A stretch of 64,000 nt of DNA from Ascarosepion bandense. Lineage: Eukaryota > Mollusca > Cephalopoda > Sepiida > Sepiidae. Below the pieces are notes generated by a model that was not told the origin of the DNA, did not search any database, and saw only the letters and a program-made list of their open reading frames with translations. Within the stretch, counting starts at the first letter, position 1. The number at the start of each line of letters is the position of its first letter. Of this stretch, positions 31,085 to 40,473 are shown in pieces. Location: NCBI GenBank assembly GCA_037127315.1, contig JBBBDQ010000420.1, positions 726,001-790,000 of the forward strand, read 5' to 3'. A program made the translations under genes and the position numbers.

Positions 31085-31525
31085 ATGAGGTATCTTAACT
31101 CTTTACACAGTTACAGTTTATTTTGTTCTGGTTGTTCTCATTTCTGTTGTCATATTCAAGACGGTTTGGTTCGGTTCGAAATTTCACTCAGCTAAAGAAG
31201 GCCGAAGTCTACGGCTATATCGTGTTGAATGCACCGGTTCCCGTTCGATCACCGAAGTTAATCAACATCGAGCCTGGTCATTATATACATGGGTGACCAT
31301 TTGGGAATACCAGGTGCTGTAAACGTAAGCATCGAGAATGGTCCACCGGTCCTCCAGGTTTGTGGGTTGGGTGCAGGACTAACAGCCCTGCCCCGTAAAA
31401 AACAGTTTGTTACAGAAACAGCAACAAAAGTTGCTGCCCTATGCACCATTGGATGTGATGGATAAATGATGATGATGATGAAAAAGGGCCGAAGCGTACG
31501 ACGGTCAAAATGTCGTTAATATTTT
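31085..31525 (+). mobile_element. Family E pair, interrupted by a 5S SINE
   Basis: 31085-31168 is a minus E tail. From 31169 a plus copy runs GGTTCGAAATTTCACTC, AGCTAAAGAAGGCCGAAG. After the insertion 31208-31480 it resumes with AAAAAGGGCCGAAGCGTACG and CAAAATGTCGTTAATATT. Confidence 0.65.
31208..31480 (+). mobile_element. 5S rRNA-derived SINE with (GAT)n tail
   Basis: The first 118 bases are a 5S rRNA derivative (TCTACGGCTATATCGTGTTG, GATCACCGAAGTTAATCAAC, GGGTGACCATTTGGGAATAC, CAGGTGCTGTAAAC). Then come ~130 bases with TCCACCGGTCCTCCAGG and AGGACTAACAGCCCTGCC, and a GATGATGATGATG tail. The flanking duplication is AAAGAAGGCCGAAG (31194-31207) and AAAAAGGGCCGAAG (31481-31494). Architecture matches the SINE3 class known from fishes. 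Confidence 0.88.
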
Positions 31526-31574
31526 ATCCACTCAACCATATGTCCTTGAGGACACATGACTCATTGAATAAAAA

Positions 31575-31890
31575 CGTTGGTTAAAGCAAGCCAGTGACAT
31601 AAACCAAAGATTTGTGAGTTCGATATCTGACCACAGCAAAGGTGAACAACAACTTGGAGATGTGATTTAAAACAATAACTGAAACTGACATATCTGGAAA
31701 AGACATGGCACGTGGAACTAGAACAAACTTCACTGGCGAACGAAATAAAAGGTTCGATTAGAAATTTGTATCGCCTGTAGAAGGCCGGATCGTACAACAG
31801 CCAAAATGTCGTGAATATGCACAACAAATATGGATGCAACAGTCCAAATAATGTAAATAGTGTAAAGTAGTATTTTTTAAAATTTATCAA
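31575..31890 (+). mobile_element. Family E repeat
   Basis: TTGTGAGTTCGATATCTGAC (tRNA-like B box), body with AATAAAAGGTTCGATTAG, then CGCCTGTAGAAGGCCGGATC, CAGCCAAAATGTCGTGAAT and a GTAAATAGTGTAAA end. Confidence 0.65.
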
Positions 31891-31919
31891 ACAGTATTTT
31901 TTTTAAATTTTGTATTATT

Positions 31920-32100
31920 TACAGGTATCATACTGTCCTGGGTATGATGATAAACTACATCCGCAGGCTCCTAATCGCGAAGTTTTGAGGAGTGTAGCAT
32001 CACCTTCTAATTGTCATTGTTCTCAGATTCACTCAGTGTGGTAGCATCTGTTGGGGTCCAAGGTAGGGGCAAATAGTTAAAAGCAAGTTTATTTCAGTTC
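31920..32100 (+). mobile_element. Family G fragment
   Basis: GGTATGATGATAAACTACAT to GGGGCAAATAGTTAA, the complement of the 24.9-25.07 kb block. Confidence 0.5.
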
Positions 32101-32219
32101 AGTCGTGGGGTCCTCATATATCGTAGCGATTCACATATTAAAGAGCCTCCAAATGACTTACAACGCAGATATCAGATGAGTGGAATATTTCTGTGATGAC
32201 CCATGCCGTGTGAAAACAG

Positions 32220-32412
32220 ATTGAAACAGGTAGATATATAGATAGGTAGACGCGAACAAACGAGCATAGATAGCTAGATAGCTAGATAGATAGATATGAG
32301 ATGGTTTAGACAGGTAGACATAAACAAACAGTAATAAATAGATAGATAGATAGATAGATAGATAGATGATATGAGATGGTTTAGACAGGTAGACATAAAC
32401 AAACAGTAATAA

Positions 32413-32455
<43 letters not shown>

Positions 32456-32492
32456 TGAGATGGTTTAGACAGGTAGACATAAACAAACAATA

Positions 32493-32531
<39 letters not shown>

Positions 32532-32570
32532 TATGAGATGGTTTAGACAGGTAGACATAAACAAACAATA

Positions 32571-32621
<51 letters not shown>

Positions 32622-32660
32622 TGAGATGGTTTAGACAGGTAGGCATAAACAAACAGTTAA

Positions 32661-32699
<39 letters not shown>

Positions 32700-32734
32700 T
32701 GAGATGGTTTAGACAGGTAGACCTAAACAAACTA

Positions 32735-32790
<56 letters not shown>
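32220..32790. repeat. Composite minisatellite: (GATA)n plus 42-bp spacer, 6 units
   Basis: Six near-identical spacers (TGAGATGGTTTAGACAGGTA and ACATAAACAAACA) alternate with (GATA)n of varying length. A diverged seventh lies at the left edge. Long minus-strand frames here are repeat artefacts. Confidence 0.92.
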
Positions 32791-33471
32791 TGCCAACTTT
32801 TGTTTTAACACAATATAATTTTATTCCATTCTTTCTCAGCTTCCTTCATCAATTTCTTTTTTCCTTTACGTACTGTCAAAATGCCGGCCAACATGCACCA
32901 CAATCATGTATCCGCTTAAGACCATGAAGAACACGAACGTTGTTCGTGAAATGCCTGCTGACGCAGTTCGAAACTTTATTATCAAGGGTCTCTTTATTGT
33001 TTTTTATAAGTTCCTTTAGAGCAATTTTCAACATTGCAATCTGTTTTCATTTGCACGATCATTAATCTTTTTTCCTGTTCCAAAATGAAGTGTCACGAAT
33101 AAAAATTCTTTAGCAACAAACTTCTGAAAAATAATTGCTAAGGTCAGAGCCAATAAAGAGAAAACAAAATTCAAACGAATGAATTGAAACTAATTTTCAC
33201 GTGGGTTCCAATTTGTGGGCTGAGACGATATTGTTTATTGTTTCTTTTTTTTTTATTCGTTCTAATGGATCACAAAATATTTACACTTCTTACCTAATTG
33301 AAATATTGATTTTCCTTACTTAATTGTCTGCACCATCCCAAGCGAAATGATGAACTTTTTGATTTCCACCTGTCATTAAACGAATACACTGAAGAATTCT
33401 ATTCTAAATATTGCTTTGGCAAAACAGAGAAAAAGAGGTTTTCAATTTTTTAACTATAAAAATAAAATAAA

Positions 33472-33474
<3 letters not shown>
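32791..33474. other. Mostly unrecognised; one short dispersed repeat
   Basis: 33105-33200 (TTCTTTAGCAACAAACTTCTG, AATGAATTGAAACT) recurs at 36680-36780 with similar order. Class unknown. Confidence 0.5.
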
Positions 33475-33507
<33 letters not shown>

Positions 33508-33574
33508 CAATGGTTGCTATTGGAAATACATTCTACACTTAGTTACTTCTAAAAAGTGCTCTATACAAAAGTAG

Positions 33575-33621
<47 letters not shown>
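33475..33621. repeat. (AT)n and (ATT)n
   Basis: (AT)n 33475-33504. (ATT)n 33574-33621, about 16 units, lies on the 3' side of the R4/Dong-like LINE. Confidence 0.95.
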
Positions 33622-33622
<1 letters not shown>

Positions 33623-33639
33623 GTATACTGCATCTCAAC

Positions 33640-33827
33640 AGCTATAAAGTTTCGAGATTGAGTTATTGAGTTGGAGTATGGTACTATTATTATGTCATTT
33701 TTCATCATATTTCGATTTCTGCTTTGGTCTCACTACCAACCAAGTCTGCGGGGAGACCTAAGGCAGGTAGTGGCGTGTTGTTATGGCTCCATTTCATGTT
33801 TTTCTATCTTCCCTATCATCCCCAGCA
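33640..33827 (-). mobile_element. R4/Dong-like LINE 3' UTR
   Basis: The minus strand carries CTGCCTTAGGTCTCCCCGCA and ATATGATGAAAAATGACATA, shared with copy 2 at 8160-8255. About 90 further bases precede the (AAT)n. Confidence 0.75.
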
Positions 33828-35108
33828 TTACATAGATAAAGTTTTCCTTAGTGTGTGGGCTGTACTTAATAAGACAATTTTTTGTATATCTCTTAAGCTG
33901 GGGTTTCCAGGGATTCTTTCAATGTGTTGTTTTGTTCCATTTTTTATCATTCCAAGTGCACCTACTATCACTGGCACAACTCTTGTTTTCAATTTCCACA
34001 TTTTTTCTGTTTCAATTTCCAGGTCTTTATATTTTGACAGTTTTTCAAATTCCTTGATTGCTATGTTACAATCCGCTGGACAAGCCATATCAATTAATAG
34101 ACAAGTTTTCTCCTTCTGGTTTTTAACAATAATGTCTGGCCTGTTTGCTTCAATTTTTCTGTCTGTGTAGATGGTGTAATCCCATAGAATGGTTACATCT
34201 TCTATTTCTGTAACCGGTGCTGGATGATGTTCATACCAGTGTTTGTTTACAGATTTTCCATAATGTTTGCACATTGTCCAATGTAAATATTGCCCAACTC
34301 TATTGTGGCGATTTTTATATTCGTTTGGGGCAAGCACAGAACAGCCTGAGATTAGGTGGTCTATTGTTTCTTGGTGTTTATCACAAAACCTGCATTTTGG
34401 ATCCATATTATTATGCATAATATTTGCCTGAAAGTTTCTCGTGAAAAGACTTTGGTCTTGTGCTGCAAGTATAAATCCTTCAGTTTCAGACTTTAATCCA
34501 GATGCACGTAACCATCGATGAGTATTAACTTTGTCAACATTGGATTTATTGGCACGTACTGGATATTGGCCATGCAGAGGTTTGTCTTGCCAGCGCTGTT
34601 TCATCTTTTCAAGAGCTTTATCTTTGGCTTTCATTTTCATATTTTTTGCCGCAATAGTTGGTTCTTGGCTTCTGTTTTGCTTTTCTACAGAATCTACTAA
34701 CTGTAAATCTTGTTTGTATTTACTGCCTTCTTTTATTATTGAATATTTTTTCTTTCTTTCTTCATGTTGCCTTACTAATTGTATCATCCAATCCTTTGTT
34801 GTTTCTATGTATGTTAGTAAGCCAATAGTTGTTGTCTTGTATGACAATTCCAGCTGAATAAGACCCCTTCCACCTTCTTTACGGGGTATGTATAGACGGT
34901 CTACATCAGCCTTTGGATGATGCATCTTATGCTTAGAAAGAAGCTTTCTTGTTTTACCATCCATTCGCCTGATGTCGTTTAGAGTCCAGTTTAAGATGTT
35001 GAAGCTATATTGGACAACTGGGATTGCAAGGCTATTAATGGCCATAACTCTGTTCTGTGAATTTAATTCAGTTTTTGATATCATTCGTAGCCTTCTATAG
35101 TACTCTTT
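33828..35108 (-). CDS. R4/Dong-like LINE protein, C-terminal part with zinc finger and restriction-like endonuclease
   Basis: A single open frame of about 425 codons after the microsatellite-encoded start (35109-35177 only encodes I and V runs). Order: RT thumb/connection region (AINSLAIPVVQYSFNILNW, KTRKLLSKHKMHHPKADVDR, LYIPRKEGGRGL), a basic linker, a zinc knuckle CRFC...H...C (residues 262-279 of the frame), then the restriction-like endonuclease with RPDIIV (346-351), LIDMACPAD (361-369) and EFEKLSKYKDLE. It ends with SLRDIQKIVLLSTAHTLRK. The endonuclease would cut target DNA to prime reverse transcription. The RT fingers and palm are missing, so the copy is 5'-truncated yet unusually intact. 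Confidence 0.85.
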   Translation of the reverse strand, partial: KEYYRRLRMISKTELNSQNRVMAINSLAIPVVQYSFNILNWTLNDIRRMDGKTRKLLSKHKMHHPKADVDRLYIPRKEGGRGLIQLELSYKTTTIGLLTYIETTKDWMIQLVRQHEERKKKYSIIKEGSKYKQDLQLVDSVEKQNRSQEPTIAAKNMKMKAKDKALEKMKQRWQDKPLHGQYPVRANKSNVDKVNTHRWLRASGLKSETEGFILAAQDQSLFTRNFQANIMHNNMDPKCRFCDKHQETIDHLISGCSVLAPNEYKNRHNRVGQYLHWTMCKHYGKSVNKHWYEHHPAPVTEIEDVTILWDYTIYTDRKIEANRPDIIVKNQKEKTCLLIDMACPADCNIAIKEFEKLSKYKDLEIETEKMWKLKTRVVPVIVGALGMIKNGTKQHIERIPGNPSLRDIQKIVLLSTAHTLRKTLSM

Positions 35109-35126
35109 ACGCACTACTACTACTAC

Positions 35127-35172
<46 letters not shown>

Positions 35173-35211
35173 GCCATATATATATCTATCTATATATATA
35201 TATATATATAT
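35109..35211. repeat. (ACT)n, (ATT)n and (AT)n
   Basis: (ACT) 35112-35127, (ATT)n 35127-35173, AT-rich to 35211. These abut the truncated 5' side of the R4/Dong-like LINE. Confidence 0.95.
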
Positions 35212-36260
35212 CGTGCGTATCTATGCACGTCTATTTGTCCATATGTGGCTGTCTATAGAGTTGAATATGTGTATATCCACGTGTTTTGCTCGTTTAATAT
35301 CTAAAAAAATTATAATAATCTAAATCTAATGCTCTGTTCTCCTTCCACCTCCACCTGACCCAAGGACCTCAGACCAACAGTATATCTTACTGCTACCAAA
35401 GAACCGATTGGATCATAACAGGCGCCTTGTTGCCTCGGCTCGTAATGAATGCAAGAACGTACAATCCCACCTCTAATCAACGAATTTGAGGTCCTCGACT
35501 CTTCAACAGACAAGGCTGAGTGCTTCGCTCGCAGATTCTCCATTAACTCGACACTGAACTCGTCTGGAGTATCTGTACCCGACTTCCCTCTCCGAATCCA
35601 GGCCAAACTGACTGACATACTAATTACTCCCTCGGTAGTCTCCAAAATAATTTCTAAGCTTGACCCCTATAAGGTGAGCGGTGGTGACGGAGTACCCATC
35701 ATTGTCCTAAAGAAATGTGCTCCTGAACCCTCCTCTGTTCTCTCTAAACTCTATAACTTCTGCCTTTCTGCTTCCTGCTTTTCTGCCTGCTAGAAATCCT
35801 CCTCCGTGGTTCCTATATATAAAAATATTGGAGAACCCTCTGACTCTGCTAATTATCGCCCTATCAGCCTTCTACCGATCTTTGGCAAAGTGTTCGAAGC
35901 CATCATCAACGCCGATGTGGTACAACATCTTGAAAATTCATCTTAAAAATAAAGTGAATCTAATAGTCGATTAATAATGATGATCTCTATTTTAATCGAA
36001 TATTAATTTTAATGCCCTAATCAATTGTTTTTAGAGTCTGTTCTCATATTCTTCAAATTAGAAATTACTTTATTTTGATTGGAATAAACTATCTAGGTTA
36101 CAATGCTTAGATAAGAAGGTCTGGTGAGTCTTGAACTTTTTAAAATGCTTCAACTTGAAATAAACCTCATCACTTGATAAGACACAGTGTGAAAACAAAA
36201 TGGCTACGATTGTAGTGATATTATAACATTTGTTATAGATTCAAAATAAATATTATTATC
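35212..36260 (+). mobile_element. Hammerhead-bearing repeat, copy interrupted by a LINE
   Basis: 35212-35330 and 35946-36260 together match the copy at 57971-58420 (CACGTGTTTTGCTCGTTTAA, AATCTAAATCTAATGCT; then TGATCTCTATTTTAATC, TAATGCCCTAAT, CTTGAAATAAACCTCATCAC). At 36169-36219 the hammerhead fold keeps stem I ATCAC/GTGAT and stem III but has TTGATAA and AAAAC in the core, so it is dead. Confidence 0.75.
35331..35945 (+). pseudogene. jockey/CR1-type LINE, RT N-terminal part
   Basis: One frame gives PPLINEFEVLDSSTDKAECF, FPLRIQAKLTDI and DPYKVSGGDGVPIIVLKKCA to a stop. Another continues SSVVPIYKNI, SANYRPISLLPIFGKVFEAI and INADVVQHLE. The NYRPISLL block is RT motif 1-2 of jockey/CR1-type LINEs. 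It breaks off before the active site. It is inserted in the hammerhead-bearing repeat. Confidence 0.85.
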
Positions 36261-36800
36261 TCTACTTTGTATTGAGCACATTTTTAAAAGTAGTGTTTCT
36301 TTCGATACGTAATTTTATCCCATCCATGACTATTCTATACTCAGCTTCCTTCTGTAGAAACACATTTTTTTGCTTCAAGATGATGAGTTTGTCCAGCATT
36401 CATTGCCAAATCGGTGGACCGATATTAGTTAAGTATTGTTTTCTTCAACTTTACTCCAACTATAACTTTTTAAGATTATATCGAAGTATAACATATCAGA
36501 AAATTGATCTCCTAAAATATGAAGTCACCCTTGTGATATATATAATTTAGAATGATCAGTAATTATTTACTCACGGTACTATGGTCCCTCTAAAAAATAA
36601 AATTTCCTATTATGTTGGAACACGTCAGAGGCTGATGATAGCGGCGTTTCAATAATCCATATTTGTTGCCTAGTTACAAACAAAAAATCTTTAGCAACAA
36701 ACTTCTGAAAATAAGATCAGACCCAATGATGAGAAAAACATCAAACAGCTGAATTGAAACTCACTGAGGAAAATGACACATGACAAAAAATTCGTACGGA
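36261..36800. other. Mostly unrecognised
   Basis: A ~90-codon frame at 36272-36550 has no resemblance that I recognise. 36680-36780 is the dispersed repeat also seen at 33.1 kb. Confidence 0.45.
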
Positions 36801-36990
36801 ATATGTTGGTTGTCTGTATGGCATATCAACCTCGTCGGTTAATTTATTGCCAACTAAATTTTATTTATTTATTGCTGCTAATACCTTTTTCTTTGTTTTT
36901 TATATAATTTTGTGTCTAGTAATACTTTTTATCTTTTCGAGTATCAAGATTCATTGAGATTTGTTTTTAAGGGCAGGGTCCCCAAGTCCT
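36801..36990 (-). mobile_element. Family G terminal fragment
   Basis: GTATGGCATATCAACCTCGT then TTAATTTATTGCC, the G-family end block. Confidence 0.4.
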
Positions 36991-36994
36991 ACGC

Positions 36995-37270
36995 TGTTAT
37001 TTAACCCATAACTGGAGGGAAGGGACGGATTAATACCTTTCCCAAGGATACTAGTGCTTAAGTGAATGCAGGGTATTCAACTGGAATTCGAACTCGGCTC
37101 ACCGATTTCTCTTTCCGAGCCGATATCCACTGCACAACAACGCACATCCGTCACTAAACGCTTACAGCACCTAGTATTCCCAAACGGTCACCCATCTAAG
37201 TACTGACCAGGCTCAACTTTGCTTAACTTCGGTGATCGAGTGAGAATTCCATGTGATAGGCTGTAAGCCA
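36995..37270 (-). mobile_element. Composite 5S rRNA + tRNA-SINE A element, second copy
   Basis: In minus order: a 5S derivative (37270-37164; CACTCGATCACCGAAGTTAA, GTACTTAGATGGGTGACC, TAGGTGCTGTAAGCG), a ~15-base spacer, then the SINE A head (GTGCGTTGTTGTGCAGTGGA) and body to a truncated end near 36995. Like the copy at 28553 it has GCACTAGTA where ordinary SINE A has GCGCAAATA, and GGTGAGCC in the head. Confidence 0.85.
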
Positions 37271-37600
37271 TACGGAATATGTGATATTTAAGTAATTCAT
37301 CATCGGACTATTGGAAAATTTTGTTAGAAACAAGAAAACAAATTCCCAGTCATTATGGGATAAGAATCCTCCTGCGTGGCAGTAAATACTGGTCTTATCT
37401 TACAAATCAAGAGGGGCAGAGCTATTTTGGAGGATGGTGAGAATACCATCGACTGAACATGTAAGCAACAAAGGCGTTGAAAATGGGAACGGAAAGGTCA
37501 TTTGTTATATTATCCGAAATTTATGGCACACCAAACAAAGAAAAAGAGCAAGGAAAATATAGCCACCATAGAAAACTTTTTCTGACAGCCATCATCATGA
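37271..37600. other. No recognisable feature
   Basis: No coding or repeat match. Confidence 0.45.
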
Positions 37601-38306
37601 CTAATGCAAGTCGCCTTGTGAGCAATGCACTGCGTTTCCTATTTCAACCGACCTGAAGTGGAACAAATACATTGAATCTGCAGCTGCATCTACTGCTAGA
37701 AAGATTGGGTCTCTGGGGCGAACCAGAAAGTTTTTCTCCTCAGAATCATTCTTGCATTTTATAACTTACCATTCGTACGTGCACTAAATTCTGTTGCCAT
37801 ATTTGGTCGAGAGCTATTCATCTCGAGGTTCTCGATAACATCCAAAAAAGAACCTGCAATGTAATTGATCCTGATATGGCATCTCGACTTCAGTCACTTT
37901 CTCACCGACGTGACATGGTTTTACTCTGTCTTTTCTAAAAGTATTTTAATGGCAACTGTTCCGATGAACTTTTCTCTATGTTGCCCTGTACACGTGAATT
38001 TAAGAGTGACACAAGATTGGCATCTAGGTCCCACACTTTTTACTGTCGAAATAGTTAAATGCAATCTCTTCTACTCCAAAAGTTTCTTTTCTCTCACTTC
38101 CCGCCTGTGGAATTCTCTAACGTTTACTTGCTTCCCTGATAGCTACAATGTCTGAAAATTCAATTGCCACGACAATTTTCATCTTCTATCTTCTCGAATC
38201 TCGTTCATCTTTTGTCCTTTCTTCCATACCCCCTGTATCCGGTCTTTTCTCTAACAGTAACTCCCTACTGAGTAGTGGCGTTCACTCCTTACTTGGAGAG
38301 AAATGA
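37601..38306 (+). pseudogene. jockey/CR1-type LINE, C-terminus and 3' UTR
   Basis: Broken frames: STDLKWNKYIESAAASTARK, IGSLGRTRKFFSS, NVIDPDMASRLQSLSHRRDM, DTRLASRSHTF and SFFSLTSRLWNSLTFTC. The 3' end is AGTAGTGGCGTTCACTCC then AAATGATTAAAAAA. Multiple frameshifts. Confidence 0.85.
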
Positions 38307-38585
38307 TTAAAAAATATGAGACTCATAGGATATACTGAAAAGAAGCAGACTTAGGAGGAAATATAGTAGTCTAAGTAACTAGTGTTTGTAAATGGATGGC
38401 ATATAAACTTGGTCGGACCGTAGGTCTATTGCTTAGTGCGACAAATATTAGGGAGTTGTGGCGAGTCTTGATTTTGTAGATTAAAGTGATGATTCATGAC
38501 AGTTGTAGAGTAGCTAACACTCCTCTGGAGCTCTTACGAATGGAATGGTTTGTGGACTAAGGTATCTATAAAAATAAAGACTTTT
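38307..38585. other. No recognisable feature
   Basis: Unremarkable sequence between the LINE and the 237-bp tandem repeat. Confidence 0.4.
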
Positions 38586-39125
38586 AGCACTCAGCATTTA
38601 GATTTCGGAGTGTATTTGACACGTAATCCGTGCGCTCCCTTTGTCAACACTCTGCTTTCGATCGGAGATGGACTCAGACGAGGCTCCGCCGAAGAGCAGA
38701 GTCTTGTCTGGGGTGAAAAGACAAGAGTTCGACTCAGCTTTAAGCTGGGTCTACGGGATATTTTTGGTTGAGCTTAAGGGCTCAGAATTCCCCACTTTAA
38801 TTGACCATGTATCGCATCCGGAAGGTATTAATATACCTAGAATTTGGAGTGCCATTGACACATCCGAACATTCTCTTTGGTCAGCTCTCTGCTTCCAAGC
38901 GGAGAGAGACTCAGACGAGGCTCCGCCGAAGGATAGAGTCTTGTTTGGAGTGAAAAGACAACAGCCTCACCTAGCCTTAAGCTGGGTATATGGGATATTT
39001 GTGGCTGAGCTTAAGAGTTCAGAATCCCTAAATTGTTTTGATCTTGTGCAGCATTTGCCGTGGTGGGAAGGTTGTTAATCCCTAGATTTCGGAATGTCAT
39101 TGACGATTAATATCGGACTGTGCTC
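38586..39125 (+). repeat. 237-bp tandem repeat that keeps an open frame
   Basis: About 2.3 units. Two full units are offset by exactly 237 bases (79 codons) and translate to related segments: DSDEAPPKSRVLSGVKRQ / DSDEAPPKDRVLFGVKRQ, and ALSWVYGIFLVELKGSE / ALSWVYGIFVAELKSSE. The first frame opens without an ATG. Its first methionine is at MDSDEAPP. The frame ends at 39078. I do not recognise the protein. Possibilities are a satellite-like repeat or part of an unknown element's ORF. Confidence 0.6.
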
Positions 39126-40072
39126 TCTGCGTCTTCAACGACTCTTCTCTTCTATTATTTGTTGTTCTGTTATCTGCTGTTTGTCTTATATCCCTTAACA
39201 CGGATATTGTGCTGTAGATACTCAGCACACGTCTTCTGGGTATCGTCCTGCCACCTCGGCCATACAACAACGACAAAATTTCCAGAAGGCTAACCAGAGC
39301 GGGAAAATTTTTAGAAGGTCGGATGGTGAAATGTCTGAGAACGTTGATAACAACAATGAAGTCATTGTAAATGTAAATAATGATACATTCTTATTCTAAT
39401 AAATAGGACTGATACAGATGCGTGTTACTGAAGTCCTCCATGCAGATAAATTGTACCCATAATTTTTACTGATGTTTGCTATATGTTTAGTGTGATCAAC
39501 TAGTGAATATGAGTATGATAGAGATGTGGTTGATTCATATCATTAATAGAGACAGCGTTGTTTTTAATAAGACATGTTTTGATGGCTCTCCACAGATGAT
39601 ATACCATGCAATGAAAATATTCATTGCTAGGCAAAAAGTGAAGCTCATGGTGTGGAAAATTGATAAGATTTTGTACGAAACACGAGAACCGTTTGGAATA
39701 CTAATGCCGGCGAAAGTTTGTCGACTTACAAAATAAGGGTATTAAAGGAAATATTGGTAGTAGAATTAGTATTTTGAACAAAAGTGTAGCTAAAAACTGT
39801 CAAGAACTGGTATTTAGGACGCAAATGTGCCTAAATGATACCATCGTGCGTCTGAAGCGGGTTCCGGTGAAATAAACAGTCGGATTCGCTTACTATGGGT
39901 TATTCGCAGCTTAGTCAGAATAAAATGGCGTGTGCATATGACACTCTGTGAGACTCAAACTGACACGAATGAACACGGAGACAGGTTATGCTGAAACGAA
40001 CCACTTTACCTAAAGGAGCATATTTGTTTTCATTTTATTGTATCTACAGATTTTCAAAATACGATAATATGA
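39126..40072. other. Unrecognised; a few short frames
   Basis: A 77-codon frame at 39503-39736 and a gag-leader-like stretch (GGTATCGTCCTGCCACCTCG at 39240) are noted, but neither is supported as a gene. Confidence 0.35.
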
Positions 40073-40074
40073 AC

Positions 40075-40208
40075 ATAACAGGCCTACCAAAAGTGTATGC
40101 CGCTGGGGAGTAACCTCAACGTTCGCTTTTATATTTGCATATGCTATATCTCTGATATTGAGCAATTTAACTCATAAATATAGCATACCATAAAACTATA
40201 TTTTATCT
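40075..40208 (-). mobile_element. Dispersed repeat H fragment
   Basis: The complement shares AGATAAAATATAGTTTTA, GAGTTAAATTGCTCAATATC and AGAGATA blocks with 47751-47865 and 48316-48425. Confidence 0.55.
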
Positions 40209-40231
40209 CTCTTTCTCTCTCTCTCTCTCAC

Positions 40232-40289
<58 letters not shown>

Positions 40290-40309
40290 GTATATACATA
40301 TACATATAC

Positions 40310-40351
<42 letters not shown>
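40209..40351. repeat. (CT)n, (AC)n, (AT)n
   Basis: CT-rich 40207-40230, (AC)n 40231-40282, mixed (ATAC) and (AT)n to 40351. Confidence 0.95.
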
Positions 40352-40355
<4 letters not shown>

Positions 40356-40473
40356 ATGCACACATACGATAAAGAAACAAATAAGAAAGGTTTATCATGA
40401 TTGACTTATATAAAATGTAAAATGTCAAATTGATATATTTTCTCTGTTTCATCATATTCTGTGATTTTTTTTC

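Noticed and set aside
31258..31449. Minus-strand frame with VHRAATFVAVSVTN
   Set aside because: It lies entirely within the 5S-derived SINE. No coding function is expected.
32158..32811. Open frame of 217 codons on the minus strand
   Set aside because: It encodes (GATA)n and a repeated spacer only (recurring SIYLSIYL words).
35310..35645. Minus-strand frame of 111 codons
   Set aside because: It is the shadow of the plus-strand LINE reverse transcriptase.
39240..39400. Primer-binding site and gag start of an LTR retrotransposon
   Set aside because: The GGTATCGTCC string is suggestive, but there is no identifiable LTR pair, and the following frame stops after about 22 codons.
39503..39736. 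77-codon frame as a small gene
   Set aside because: No homology that I recognise, no promoter or splice evidence, and frames of this length arise by chance here.
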